In this document: positions 1-5,958 of the stretch, piece after piece
How the letters are laid out: the number at the start of each line of letters is the position of its first letter
Numbering within the stretch: position 1 is the first letter of the stretch
Source of the DNA: Desulfobacteraceae bacterium
GTDB lineage: Bacteria; Desulfobacterota; DSM-4660; Desulfatiglandales; HGW-15
Direction of reading: 5' to 3'
Assembly (NCBI GenBank): GCA_003819975.1
Contig: RPPU01000247.1
Coordinates: 1-6,832, forward strand
Length of the DNA stretch: 6,832 bases
The notes under the pieces: generated by a model
What the model saw: the letters and a program-made list of their open reading frames with translations, nothing else
Told to the model about the DNA's origin: nothing
Database searches by the model: none
Translations under genes and position numbers: made by a program

Positions 1-33
1 CGAACGTTATTTGAGCACGGAGCTTTTCCTCGA

Positions 34-71
34 ATAAAATAATCCCGCAACAAAACGCGGGATTATTTTAT
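34..71 (+). terminator. Intrinsic terminator of an upstream gene
   Basis: A 15-bp perfect stem (34-48 paired with 57-71) closes an 8-base loop. The GC core is CCCGC/GCGGG, flanked by A/T-rich arms, so a U-rich tail follows the core on the + strand and, read backwards, also on the - strand. It could therefore work in both directions. One open frame entering from the left edge ends with TAA at 35-37, at the foot of the stem, reading ...STELFLE. This may be the last codons of the gene that is terminated, but too little is visible to name it. Confidence 0.85.
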
Positions 72-87
72 GTAAAAACCCGCCTCA

Positions 88-116
88 TTTCGATAGGGGC
101 ATGTCCATATTATTAT
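88..116 (+). promoter_or_regulatory. Possible promoter of the cvpA-mazG-plsC operon
   Basis: TATTAT at 111-116 matches five of six bases of a sigma-70 -10 box. A weak -35 candidate, TTTCGA (88-93), lies 17 bases upstream. It sits between the upstream terminator and the first gene, where a promoter is expected, and would give a leader of about 95 bases. The -35 match is poor, so this is a guess based on position as much as on sequence. Confidence 0.25.
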
Positions 117-216
117 GAGACGCTTAATATCCCGCCCCCATCTGGCCATATCCCCAAAAGGATGCCCGGATGAATTCGGCTTGACGGGCAACCGGAAGCT
201 TTGATAAAAGAGAGAC

Positions 217-783
217 ATGAATTTACTCGATTATTTCATTATTATTTTAATGGGCTTTTTTGCGGTGCGGGGAGCTTTCCGCGGCTTCATCCGCGAACTG
301 GCCTCCTTGATCGGCGTAATCTTGGGCATTTTTCTGGGCTATTTTCTGGAGCCCAAGCTTTCGTTGTTGCTGAAAGCCTATCTGGCCGATATGCCCAGCC
401 TGCCCTTGATCGGTTTTGTCATGCTTTTTTTCATGAGTATTCTCTTCTGTAATTGCCTGGCCTGGCTTTTCATGCATCTTACTAAAAAAGAGGTGAAGGG
501 TTGGGGTACCCGCGCTTCCGGGTCGGTTCTGGCTTTGTTGAAGGGACTGGTCATCACGTTTCTGTTCATTGTTTTATTGACTTTTTACGTGCCCTCCCAG
601 GCTCCATTGGTTTCGAAATCGAAAATGGCGCCGCATATCATCAAGTCTTACCAGTCGATTGTCGGGGTTTTTTCCAAGCAAGCCTTTCAAAATTGGAAGC
701 AGAAAATCGAAAACACCCAAAAGAAGATCACCCAAACCGTCACCGATACCGTGCAAGAGATAAAGCCGGAAAATGAAAAATGA
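217..783 (+). CDS. cvpA: CvpA family inner-membrane protein
   Basis: A 188-residue protein with the CvpA family layout: four hydrophobic segments at about residues 4-20, 28-45, 64-88 and 102-124, then a hydrophilic, lysine/glutamine-rich tail (about 140-188) likely to be helical and cytoplasmic. The conserved family stretch RGFIREL (residues 22-28) lies between the first two membrane helices, and the early acidic residue D5 is present. E. coli CvpA is needed for colicin V production and has been linked to envelope stress and bile salt tolerance; its molecular role is unsettled. The ATG at 217 is preceded by a modest purine-rich site (AAGAGAG). The gene ends inside the next one: the mazG start codon lies 11 bases before its stop, which suggests translational coupling. 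Family assignment is firm; function is not. Confidence 0.88.
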   Translation: MNLLDYFIIILMGFFAVRGAFRGFIRELASLIGVILGIFLGYFLEPKLSLLLKAYLADMPSLPLIGFVMLFFMSILFCNCLAWLFMHLTKKEVKGWGTRASGSVLALLKGLVITFLFIVLLTFYVPSQAPLVSKSKMAPHIIKSYQSIVGVFSKQAFQNWKQKIENTQKKITQTVTDTVQEIKPENEK

Positions 784-1477
784 AACCCTTGCGGAAGCTT
801 TTTTGGCGCTTTATCAATTGGTGATCCGGTTGCGGGCGCCCGACGGTTGTCCCTGGGACGCCAAACAAACCAAAGAGACCCTGGCGGGCTACCTCCTGGA
901 AGAGGCCTACGAAGTGGTTGAAGCAGTGGAGCAGGGGGAACCGCAAGCTATTTGCGAAGAACTGGGCGACTTGCTTTTTCAGATCGTTTTCTTGGCCTAT
1001 TTGGCCGAAGAAAAAAAGGAATTTGATCTACAACAGGTCATCGAGCGGATTCAGGCCAAAATGATCCGCAGGCATCCGCATGTGTTCGGCCCGGTCAAGG
1101 TTGCAAATGCAGCCGAAGTCGTCGATAATTGGGCCAGGATCAAGAAAGACGAAAAGGGCGCTGCCGCGACCTTGAACGATATCCCCAAAAATTTACCGGC
1201 CCTTTTAGCCAGCCAACAGATTTTGAAAAGGACCCGGGAAACCCGGTCTCCCGATCATAAGCCCGAGGATTTATGGGGCGTTCTGGAGCGGGGGATTCCG
1301 CAAATCCGCGCCATGCGGGACCGGACGCCCGATCAAGCGGGCCTTATAATCGGGGAATGGTTGTTTTTGCTTGCTCAAATCGCTTGGCAAAGCGGTCTCA
1401 GCGCGGAACATTTGCTCAGAGCCCAAAACCAAAGAATCCTTGCCGAGTTAAAGGAAGCAGAAACAAAAAACAAATAA
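773..1477 (+). CDS. mazG: Nucleoside triphosphate pyrophosphohydrolase MazG
   Basis: MazG hydrolyses (d)NTPs to the monophosphate and pyrophosphate, cleaning the nucleotide pool and, in E. coli, lowering ppGpp under starvation. The N-terminal domain is textbook: the CPWDAKQT segment (residues 26-33), the Mg-binding E43-E44-x-x-E47 and E63-x-x-D66, and the RRHPHVFG end motif near residue 100. Enterobacterial MazG is about 263 residues with two MazG domains; this one has 234. Its second domain (about 130-225) has lost the acidic set: the usual GDLLF is replaced by GEWLF, and I see no EExxE helix before it. Only the first site is likely to be catalytic. The ATG at 773 overlaps cvpA by 11 bases with almost no Shine-Dalgarno site, fitting coupled translation. 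plsC follows after 18 bases. Confidence 0.93.
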   Translation: MKNETLAEAFLALYQLVIRLRAPDGCPWDAKQTKETLAGYLLEEAYEVVEAVEQGEPQAICEELGDLLFQIVFLAYLAEEKKEFDLQQVIERIQAKMIRRHPHVFGPVKVANAAEVVDNWARIKKDEKGAAATLNDIPKNLPALLASQQILKRTRETRSPDHKPEDLWGVLERGIPQIRAMRDRTPDQAGLIIGEWLFLLAQIAWQSGLSAEHLLRAQNQRILAELKEAETKNK

Positions 1478-1495
1478 TGCGGACGAGGTGGTTTT

Positions 1496-2260
1496 ATGAC
1501 CTTTCTGAAGAATCTGGTCATATGGATTTTTGCAGTGGCCCATACGGCGTTTTTTTCCGTTTTCGGGATTGTTCTTTCTTGGTTCGACAACAGCGGCCGC
1601 TTAACCCATTTTTATTCGGCCAAGCCCTGGGGTTCCGGGATTCTTTGGGACGGCCGGGTCAAAGTCTTGGTCCAAGGGCTGGAAAATATCCAAAAAGGGG
1701 CTCCTTATATTTTAATGGCCAATCACCAAAGTTTTTTCGATATCTTTTCCCTTTTAGCCAAGCTACCGGTCGATTTCAAATTTATTTTGAAAAAGGAACT
1801 ATTATCCATTCCGGTTTTCGGGTATTGCATGAAACGAGCCGGGTATATTGCCATTAATCGTAAAGATTCCCGTACCGCCATTAAAAGCATTGAAGACACG
1901 GTCACCCGCATTCAGAACGGCACATCTATTTTGATCTTTCCCGAAGGCACCCGGAGCTCGGAGGGGCAATTACAGGATTTTAAAAAAGGCGGTTTTCATT
2001 TGGCTCTGAAATCAGGCTGTGCTATTTTACCGATCGGCATCAATCAGAGTTACAAGATCATGTCCAAAGGGAGCTTTTTAGTCAATCCAGGCCGTTTTTA
2101 TATGAAGGTGGGCAAGCCTATTGAAGTCAAAGAGTATCAAAAACAGGATTTGAGCGCCTTGATCCTGCAGGTCAGAAATACGATTGCCGGCCTAATGGAA
2201 GAGGCCGTGGACCACCCGGATAACCCAGCCCGAAAGGCATCCCCTATTTCAAAAAAATGA
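1496..2260 (+). CDS. plsC: 1-acyl-sn-glycerol-3-phosphate acyltransferase (PlsC family)
   Basis: Transfers an acyl chain to lysophosphatidic acid to form phosphatidic acid, the precursor of membrane phospholipids. Length (254 residues) is normal for the family. An N-terminal hydrophobic helix (about residues 5-30) anchors it to the membrane. The acyltransferase motifs appear in order: NHQSFFD with the catalytic H77-x4-D82, the substrate-binding region around KKELLSIPVFG (99-109), FPEGTRS (148-154), and the later LPIGI segment. The start is clear: GAGGTG (1485-1490) stands five bases before the ATG. The last codons run 17 bases into the convergent rsmG gene. Within the family, related enzymes use other lysolipids, so exact substrate is inferred; the class is certain. 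Confidence 0.92.
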   Translation: MTFLKNLVIWIFAVAHTAFFSVFGIVLSWFDNSGRLTHFYSAKPWGSGILWDGRVKVLVQGLENIQKGAPYILMANHQSFFDIFSLLAKLPVDFKFILKKELLSIPVFGYCMKRAGYIAINRKDSRTAIKSIEDTVTRIQNGTSILIFPEGTRSSEGQLQDFKKGGFHLALKSGCAILPIGINQSYKIMSKGSFLVNPGRFYMKVGKPIEVKEYQKQDLSALILQVRNTIAGLMEEAVDHPDNPARKASPISKK

Positions 2261-2903
2261 CCGTATGGCGTTGCTCAGCCTTTCCGGGTAAGAGATAAGA
2301 GAGGGTCTTTTCTGTTTTTAGGGCCTGGTTTTGCAATTCCGGTTCTGCTTTTTCCAGGTCCGCCGGACCTTGGGAGCCTAAAAAGCAGACCAAACGACAG
2401 CCGGGTTTTAATAAGGGGCGGCACCAGGAGATGGTTTGGGATAAGGGGGTGAAAGCCCTGGTTGTGATGATATCGTAGGCTTCACTCTTTAATCGGGACT
2501 CTTCGGCTTCAAGCCGGGCTTTAATGACTTCGATCCCGTTTAGTTTCAGCAAGCGGATGGCCTGTTTTAAAAAACTTACTTTTTTTTGATTCGGCTCCAA
2601 TAAATGCACCGTGAGGTTTGGAAGGTAAATCTTAAGGGGCAATGCCGGAAAGCCGGCGCCGGAGCCGACATCCAGTAATTTTCCTTGGGTCGGTAAAAAA
2701 GGAGCCGGGATTAAAGAATCCAGCAAGAGTTCGGTTATAATTTTATCGGGCACAGATAAACCGATCAGGTTTTTATGCCGATTCCAGGACCATAATTCTT
2801 CCAAATAAATAACAAAGCTCTGGGCCTGTTGTTCCGTGATCGCTATTCCAAAATCGAGCGCCTGGCGGATGAGGCTCTGGATTTCAAATACATTTGATGT
2901 CAC
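2244..2903 (-). CDS. rsmG: 16S rRNA (guanine-N7) methyltransferase RsmG (GidB)
   Basis: RsmG uses S-adenosylmethionine to methylate N7 of G527 (E. coli numbering) in the 530 loop of 16S rRNA; loss gives low-level streptomycin resistance in several bacteria. The 219-residue length is typical. The SAM-binding loop LLDVGSGAGFP lies at residues 76-86, followed by LLEPNQKKVSFL (acidic ribose contact and the conserved lysine/phenylalanine), then ITTRAF and the LLKPGCRLV strand. The N-terminal LWSWNRHKNLIGL segment is also family-typical. The start is GTG at 2901-2903, with AAAGAGG (2909-2915) at five-base spacing. The stop is TAG (2244-2246) at the natural family end, so TAG does act as a stop in this genome. 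It is not beside mnmG, its common partner; it is convergent with plsC. Confidence 0.93.
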   Translation of the reverse strand: MTSNVFEIQSLIRQALDFGIAITEQQAQSFVIYLEELWSWNRHKNLIGLSVPDKIITELLLDSLIPAPFLPTQGKLLDVGSGAGFPALPLKIYLPNLTVHLLEPNQKKVSFLKQAIRLLKLNGIEVIKARLEAEESRLKSEAYDIITTRAFTPLSQTISWCRPLLKPGCRLVCFLGSQGPADLEKAEPELQNQALKTEKTLSYLLPGKAEQRHTVIFLK

Positions 2904-3015
2904 GGTTACCTCTTTGGGGAGTGAAGGAAAAAAGGGTGTTCATCATTACGCACATCAAAAAAGACGAACCCGATCATAACGAGGAACAAATAATAAAGCC
3001 ATCTTAAAAATCTGC

Positions 3016-3042
3016 ATTTTTTATCGATCCTCGATGAAAAAT
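3016..3042. repeat. Hairpin A: T-tract / ATCGA stem / A-tract
   Basis: A 12-bp stem (3016-3027 with 3031-3042) with a three-base loop TCC and one G-T wobble. The layout, a T run, a short mixed core, then an A run followed by ATTTAGG, matches the 47-base repeat further right, but the core sequence differs. It may be a diverged relative or only an analogue. The T run is on the wrong side for a + strand terminator. Confidence 0.55.
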
Positions 3043-3062
3043 TTAGGCTTCTTATTCCAAAA

Positions 3063-3168
3063 TATCGACATGGGGATTTCTAAAAATAAGCCTTTTGGAA
3101 ATTTACGATTCGATTCTCAAGAGCCGTTGCTGATAAAGTGTATTTTTAGAAATCCCGGGTTGTCGATA
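3063..3168. repeat. Long interrupted inverted repeat (24 bp paired)
   Basis: The outer arms TATCGACA (3063-3070) and TGTCGATA (3161-3168) pair perfectly. After an asymmetric internal loop (2 versus 4 bases), a perfect 16-bp inner stem forms (3073-3088 with 3141-3156). The remaining 52 bases make a large terminal loop. A competing fold exists: TTCCAAAA (3055-3062) can pair with TTTTGGAA (3093-3100), and AGGCTT plus ATT (3045-3056) with AATAAGCCT (3085-3093) around a three-base bulge. Either would exclude the long stem. Mutually exclusive folds would fit a regulatory RNA, but inverted repeats of a small element look the same. Confidence 0.65.
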
Positions 3169-3212
3169 AGTGAAAAAGTCATTTGCCCACCGGCTTACAA
3201 TCGTACGGACCT

Positions 3213-3234
3213 ATTCCGGCGCTTTGGCCGGAAT
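3213..3234. repeat. Hairpin C: ATTCCGGC / GCCGGAAT palindrome
   Basis: A perfect 8-bp GC-rich stem (3213-3220 with 3227-3234) closes the six-base loop GCTTTG. Short palindromes of the form ATTCC...GGAAT are a common class of intergenic repeat in proteobacteria (the dRS3 repeat of Neisseria has a similar layout). Here it abuts the next hairpin, only two bases away. No U run follows, so it is not an intrinsic terminator. Confidence 0.6.
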
Positions 3235-3236
3235 GC

Positions 3237-3283
3237 ATGTTTTTTTGATCCTGGATTTTCAGGATCAATAAAACATTTAGGCG
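3237..3283 (+). repeat. 47-base palindromic repeat, copy 1
   Basis: This unit matches 4216-4262 at 43 of 47 positions. It begins ATG plus seven T, has a GATCCTG/CAGGATC core around the six-base loop GATTTT, then an A-rich arm, and ends ATTTAGGCG. The stem 3237-3253 with 3260-3276 is 17 bp with one T-T mismatch. The T run precedes and the A run follows the core, the reverse of an intrinsic terminator, and it reads nearly the same on both strands. The two copies are about 980 bases apart, both intergenic and in the same orientation. Confidence 0.8.
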
Positions 3284-3373
3284 CTTATTGACCTGGCAGG
3301 GCGGTTAGTGTTACAGTTAAACTAAGCTTTTAAAAGTGAATCTGAAACGATTGATGCGGCGACCGGGCGGACC

Positions 3374-3802
3374 ATGATTATTTTTGATTTAGAATGCGGT
3401 TCCGGACATGTTTTTGAAGGCTGGTTTGGCGATCTTCAGGCTTTTGAGGAACAGAACGGCCGGGGACTGGTCAAATGTCCCTATTGCGAAAATGGCGATA
3501 TCCGCAAAATCATGTCACCGGTGGCCGTTAAAAAATCAACGCCGGCCATGGCGCTCGAAGCGGAAAAGGCCCCCATCGATTATAAACAGTTGGCCCGGGA
3601 GGTTGTGGAATATATCCATAAGAATTTCGACGATGTGGGCCCACAGTTCACCCAAGAAGCCCTCAAGATGCATTATCAAGTAACCGAAAAACGAAATATC
3701 AGGGGGTCGGCTACGGCGGAAGAGGAAAAGATGCTTCAAAAAGAAGGCGTTGAGTTTTTTAAAGTTCCTTTTCAAAAAGCGGATGAAGAGAAAAAGAACT
3801 GA
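3374..3802 (+). CDS. DUF1178 family protein
   Basis: A 142-residue protein that matches the DUF1178 family across its length. It opens MIIFDLECGSGHVFEGWF, with the family's C8...H12 and GWF, then GLVKCPYC supplies C35-x2-C38. Together these four residues could hold one zinc ion in a ribbon-like fold. The middle (about 67-120) is the family's helical region. The C-terminal IRGSATAEEEKMLQKEGVEF segment is also characteristic and is followed by a lysine-rich tail. The role of DUF1178 proteins is unknown; a cytoplasmic zinc-binding protein is an inference from the motif. The ATG at 3374 begins exactly at the conserved family N-terminus, though its Shine-Dalgarno site is weak (GGGCGG). The next gene follows after about 50 bases on the same strand. 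Confidence 0.88.
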   Translation: MIIFDLECGSGHVFEGWFGDLQAFEEQNGRGLVKCPYCENGDIRKIMSPVAVKKSTPAMALEAEKAPIDYKQLAREVVEYIHKNFDDVGPQFTQEALKMHYQVTEKRNIRGSATAEEEKMLQKEGVEFFKVPFQKADEEKKN

Positions 3803-3853
3803 CCGGGGCCACTTTTGCCGTTTCAATATCCGATGATGAATGGAAGCAAAGGC

Positions 3854-4210
3854 ATGGGTAAAAAATATCAAGTTGTTGCCGTTATTCTGATCAGTCTCTT
3901 TATGGTCGCTTTTTTCTTGAGCATCTACATTGCCGTGGATGAAGAGATCCCCCCTAATGCCGTGGTGGTCGTTACGCGTGAAGACAAACTTTATCATTCG
4001 ATTCATTTCGATCTCATTTGCGTGGCCGGCAAAGCCGCCGAAACCAAGACTCTGTCCGAGGCTCTGGCGCAGGGTTATCGACCCCATGACCATTGCCGGG
4101 ATTTGGGCTATTTTAAAGGGAACCGGCGATTCCTTTTCCATCACCTCCTTTCTAAAATCGGTCTGCAAGTGAATAGTCGCTGGGATCGGAACGGAAACTG
4201 GCTCTGGTAG
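3854..4210 (+). CDS. Small membrane-anchored protein with a His/Cys knuckle
   Basis: I do not recognise a named gene. From the ATG at 3854, which has GGAAG seven bases upstream (3842-3846), it encodes 118 residues; in-frame starts further upstream (TTG 3815, ATG 3833 and 3836) would add up to 13. Residues 5-28 form one hydrophobic helix after a lysine pair, so the rest is probably outside the cytoplasm or anchored to the membrane. The segment VTREDKLYHSIH (41-51), then SEALAQGYRPHDHC (68-81), follows the layout of small proteins reading YHxxC...A..GY.PCxxC, an Ada-like metal-binding knuckle. Here two of the expected cysteines are histidine (H51 and H78), leaving H48, H51, H78 or H80, and C81 as possible ligands. 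C56 is a further cysteine. The basic tail ends in a TAG stop. Metal binding is inferred. Confidence 0.6.
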   Translation: MGKKYQVVAVILISLFMVAFFLSIYIAVDEEIPPNAVVVVTREDKLYHSIHFDLICVAGKAAETKTLSEALAQGYRPHDHCRDLGYFKGNRRFLFHHLLSKIGLQVNSRWDRNGNWLW

Positions 4211-4215
4211 GCAAA

Positions 4216-4262
4216 ATGTTTTTTTGATCCCGGTTTTTCAGGATCAAAAAAACATTTAGGAG
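4216..4262 (+). repeat. 47-base palindromic repeat, copy 2, containing the cyclase ribosome binding site
   Basis: Partner of the unit at 3237-3283 (43 of 47 positions identical). Here the arms 4214-4230 and 4241-4257 pair perfectly for 17 bp, then a C-A mismatch, one G-C pair and the loop GTTTTT. The unit ends ATTTAGGAG, and AGGAG (4258-4262) stands four bases before the cyclase ATG. The repeat therefore supplies, or has been recruited as, the ribosome binding site, with a strong hairpin directly upstream of it. It begins six bases after the stop of the preceding gene. Confidence 0.8.
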
Positions 4263-4266
4263 TAAC

Positions 4267-5631
4267 ATGCCGCATCTTCGTGTTATAACTCCCGACGGCC
4301 GCATCTATGACTACTCCATCCTCAAGGGTGAGATCGGCATAGGGCGCGGCAAGGACAATGACCTCATTCTGAAAGATGACACCATCTCGCGCAATCACGC
4401 CCGTATCCTCAAAACCAAAGAAGGCTACCTGCTGAGCGACCAGGGCAGTTTCAACGGCATCACCGTCAATGAAAACCCGGTTCAAAGCGTCCTTTTAAAG
4501 GATAACGATGCCATCAAAATCGGTCTGACCCATCTGACTTTTCTAACCCGGAAAAAAACCGTGAATCCCTTGCCGGACATTTCCGTGTTAACCGGGGAAG
4601 AGGACGGTTCCGGCGCCAATCAACGCATCATCCACAGCAGCGCCGACCGGGGCGAATCCCGGCGCTCGCAAGAGTTGCTGGTTTTGCTCGATCAGGTCCC
4701 GGTCGCACCCAAAGCAGGCCAAAAAGAGCCGTCGCAAACCGTTCCCCGGGAATCGCAGATCGAGACCACCCTCTCCTCGCTGGAAAGGAGCAATAAAGTT
4801 CTTTTTGTTCTTTATGAAATCAGCCGGCAGTTGAACTCCATCCAGGATTTCAATGAACTTCTGCATAAAATCATGGATCTGCTTTTTGTGGTGATTGACG
4901 CGGATTTCGGTTTTTTGATCCTGACCGGTGAAAAAGAGGGGGAACTCGTCCCGGTGGTCGTCAAAGCGCGGGATGAACGGCAAAAACGGGCTTTAAAAGC
5001 CAGCCGGACCATCATCAAACGGGTGATCCACGATAAGGTCGCCCTGCTGACGTCCAATGCCATGGCGGATTCGCGCCTGGATCATGCCCAGAGCGTGATC
5101 ATTGAGCAGATCCGCTCGGCTATGTGCGTGCCGCTTTGGCGTAAGGATAAGATCATCGGCGTGATTCAACTGGACAGCGTGCGGCTGAATAATCCTTTTT
5201 CCGAAGAAGATCTGCAAATTCTGAAAACCATCGGCAGCCAGATGGCCATGGTGATTGAGCAAGCCAGTTTAAACGAGCAGATCAGAGCGGAAGAAAGGTT
5301 GCGCAACCGGCTGGAGCGGTTTCATTCGCCGCAAGTGATCGACATGATTATTAAAGGCAATCAGGAAGCCAAAGACAATATCATGGAACCGAAAGATCTG
5401 ATGGCCACCATCCTTTTCACGGACATCATCGGTTTCAGTTCGCTGGCGGAAAAGATGCCGCCCAGGGAAGTAAATATGCTCCTGACCCATTTTTTTTCAA
5501 AAATGACCGATATTGTTTTTAAATACGACGGAACATTGGATAAATATATCGGCGACGGCCTGATGGCCGTGTTCGGCGCGCCCATGGAGAAAAAGGACGA
5601 TCCGGTGCGGGCGGTGCGGGCCGCGCTGTAG
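4267..5631 (+). CDS. FHA-GAF-class III nucleotide cyclase, N-terminal part up to an in-frame TAG
   Basis: A 454-residue signalling protein. The FHA phosphopeptide-binding domain (about 1-93) has all its marks: G26-R27, S41-x2-H44 and N63-G64. A polar linker leads to a GAF domain (about 175-334), then a short charged helix (334-350) typical of the coupling to a cyclase. The class III catalytic domain starts with [14 protein letters not shown], whose D386 binds metal, and continues to [13 protein letters not shown], where K426 is the base-specifying lysine and D430 the second metal ligand. The frame stops at TAG (5629-5631, codon 455) in the middle of the domain, at a helix that usually reads like AALxMREEL. 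The missing half follows in the same frame. Full length would be about 557 residues. Product would be a cyclic nucleotide, most likely cAMP. Confidence 0.85.
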   Translation: MPHLRVITPDGRIYDYSILKGEIGIGRGKDNDLILKDDTISRNHARILKTKEGYLLSDQGSFNGITVNENPVQSVLLKDNDAIKIGLTHLTFLTRKKTVNPLPDISVLTGEEDGSGANQRIIHSSADRGESRRSQELLVLLDQVPVAPKAGQKEPSQTVPRESQIETTLSSLERSNKVLFVLYEISRQLNSIQDFNELLHKIMDLLFVVIDADFGFLILTGEKEGELVPVVVKARDERQKRALKASRTIIKRVIHDKVALLTSNAMADSRLDHAQSVIIEQIRSAMCVPLWRKDKIIGVIQLDSVRLNNPFSEEDLQILKTIGSQMAMVIEQASLNEQIRAEERLRNRLERFHSPQVIDMIIKGNQEAKDNIMEPKDLMATILFTDIIGFSSLAEKMPPREVNMLLTHFFSKMTDIVFKYDGTLDKYIGDGLMAVFGAPMEKKDDPVRAVRAAL

Positions 5632-5940
5632 ATGCGCGAAGAATTGAAAAACATGATGACCCATATCCCGGGAGCCCGGAAGTTCAATATTCGTACGGGC
5701 CTGAACACCGGCCGGGTCGTGGCCGGTATGGTCGGTTCGCCCCGGCGCATGGATTATACCGTGATCGGCGATGCGGTGAATGTCGCTTCGCGGCTCGAAT
5801 CCATGGCCCAGCCCAATCAGGTTCTGATCGGCGCTGAGACCTGGTTGCGGGTCAAAGAGGCTTTTAAGACCAATAAAGTGGGGCTTAAAAAAGTGCGGGG
5901 TAAAAGCAATGAGATCATGGTGTATGAAGTGATTGGGTAA
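5632..5940 (+). CDS. C-terminal half of the class III cyclase, same frame after the TAG
   Basis: These 102 codons continue the cyclase frame exactly. They carry the rest of the catalytic domain: GLNTGRVVAGMVGS, then YTVIGDAVNVASRLE. Counted from the first ATG of the upstream part, T498 is the second base-specifying residue, and N505 and R509 stabilise the transition state; in this fragment they are T43, N50 and R54. The lysine/threonine pair places the enzyme in the class IIIb group with CyaC-like cyclases. The ATG at 5632 directly follows the stop (TAGATG), with no clear Shine-Dalgarno site. It most likely belongs to one gene with 4267-5631, broken by a nonsense change or a sequence error; readthrough or restart to give two subunits are the alternatives. 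Conservation of every key residue argues that any break is recent. Confidence 0.7.
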   Translation: MREELKNMMTHIPGARKFNIRTGLNTGRVVAGMVGSPRRMDYTVIGDAVNVASRLESMAQPNQVLIGAETWLRVKEAFKTNKVGLKKVRGKSNEIMVYEVIG

Positions 5941-5958
5941 TGAACCTATTCGGGTAGA

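Larger units (their letters stand above)
2904..3373. other. 470-base gene-free region rich in inverted repeats
   Basis: This gap separates the divergent rsmG and DUF1178 genes, so it should hold promoters in both directions, although I find no convincing -35/-10 pair for either. Four distinct inverted repeats follow one another: 3016-3042, 3063-3168, 3213-3234 and 3237-3276. The word ATTTAGGC occurs just after the first (3041-3048) and at the end of the last (3275-3282), each followed by a CTTATT. An 85-codon frame (3034-3291) crosses all of them and looks incidental. The region may be a cluster of repeat elements, the remnant of a small non-autonomous mobile element, or a structured RNA; the sequence alone does not decide. 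Confidence 0.6.

Noticed and set aside
181..208. TTGACG with GATAAA as a cvpA promoter
   Set aside because: Transcription would begin about at the cvpA start codon, leaving no leader for its ribosome binding site.
1273..1857. 194-codon + strand frame
   Set aside because: A shadow spanning the ends of two well-supported genes (mazG and plsC) in another frame, with no recognisable motif.
2906..2977. 23-codon frame on the - strand ending two bases before the rsmG GTG, a possible leader peptide
   Set aside because: No Shine-Dalgarno site precedes its ATG and there is no regulatory codon run or hairpin pair that would support attenuation.
3034..3291. 85-codon + strand frame across the intergenic region
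   Set aside because: It runs through all four inverted repeats, has no ribosome binding site or recognisable domain, and its last residues are only the translation of the palindromic repeat; copy 2 of the repeat would encode nearly the same residues in one frame.
3016..3310. Integron attC sites or CRISPR repeats in the gap
   Set aside because: No paired core sites of attC type flank the stems, and there are no regularly spaced identical repeats with spacers.
3536..4168. 210-codon - strand frame
   Set aside because: It lies opposite the DUF1178 gene and the small membrane protein, both of which have family or motif support, and its product shows no domain.
3237..4262. Calling the two 47-base hairpins transcription terminators
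   Set aside because: On both strands the T run precedes the stem and an A run follows, so no U tail would trail the hairpin in the RNA.
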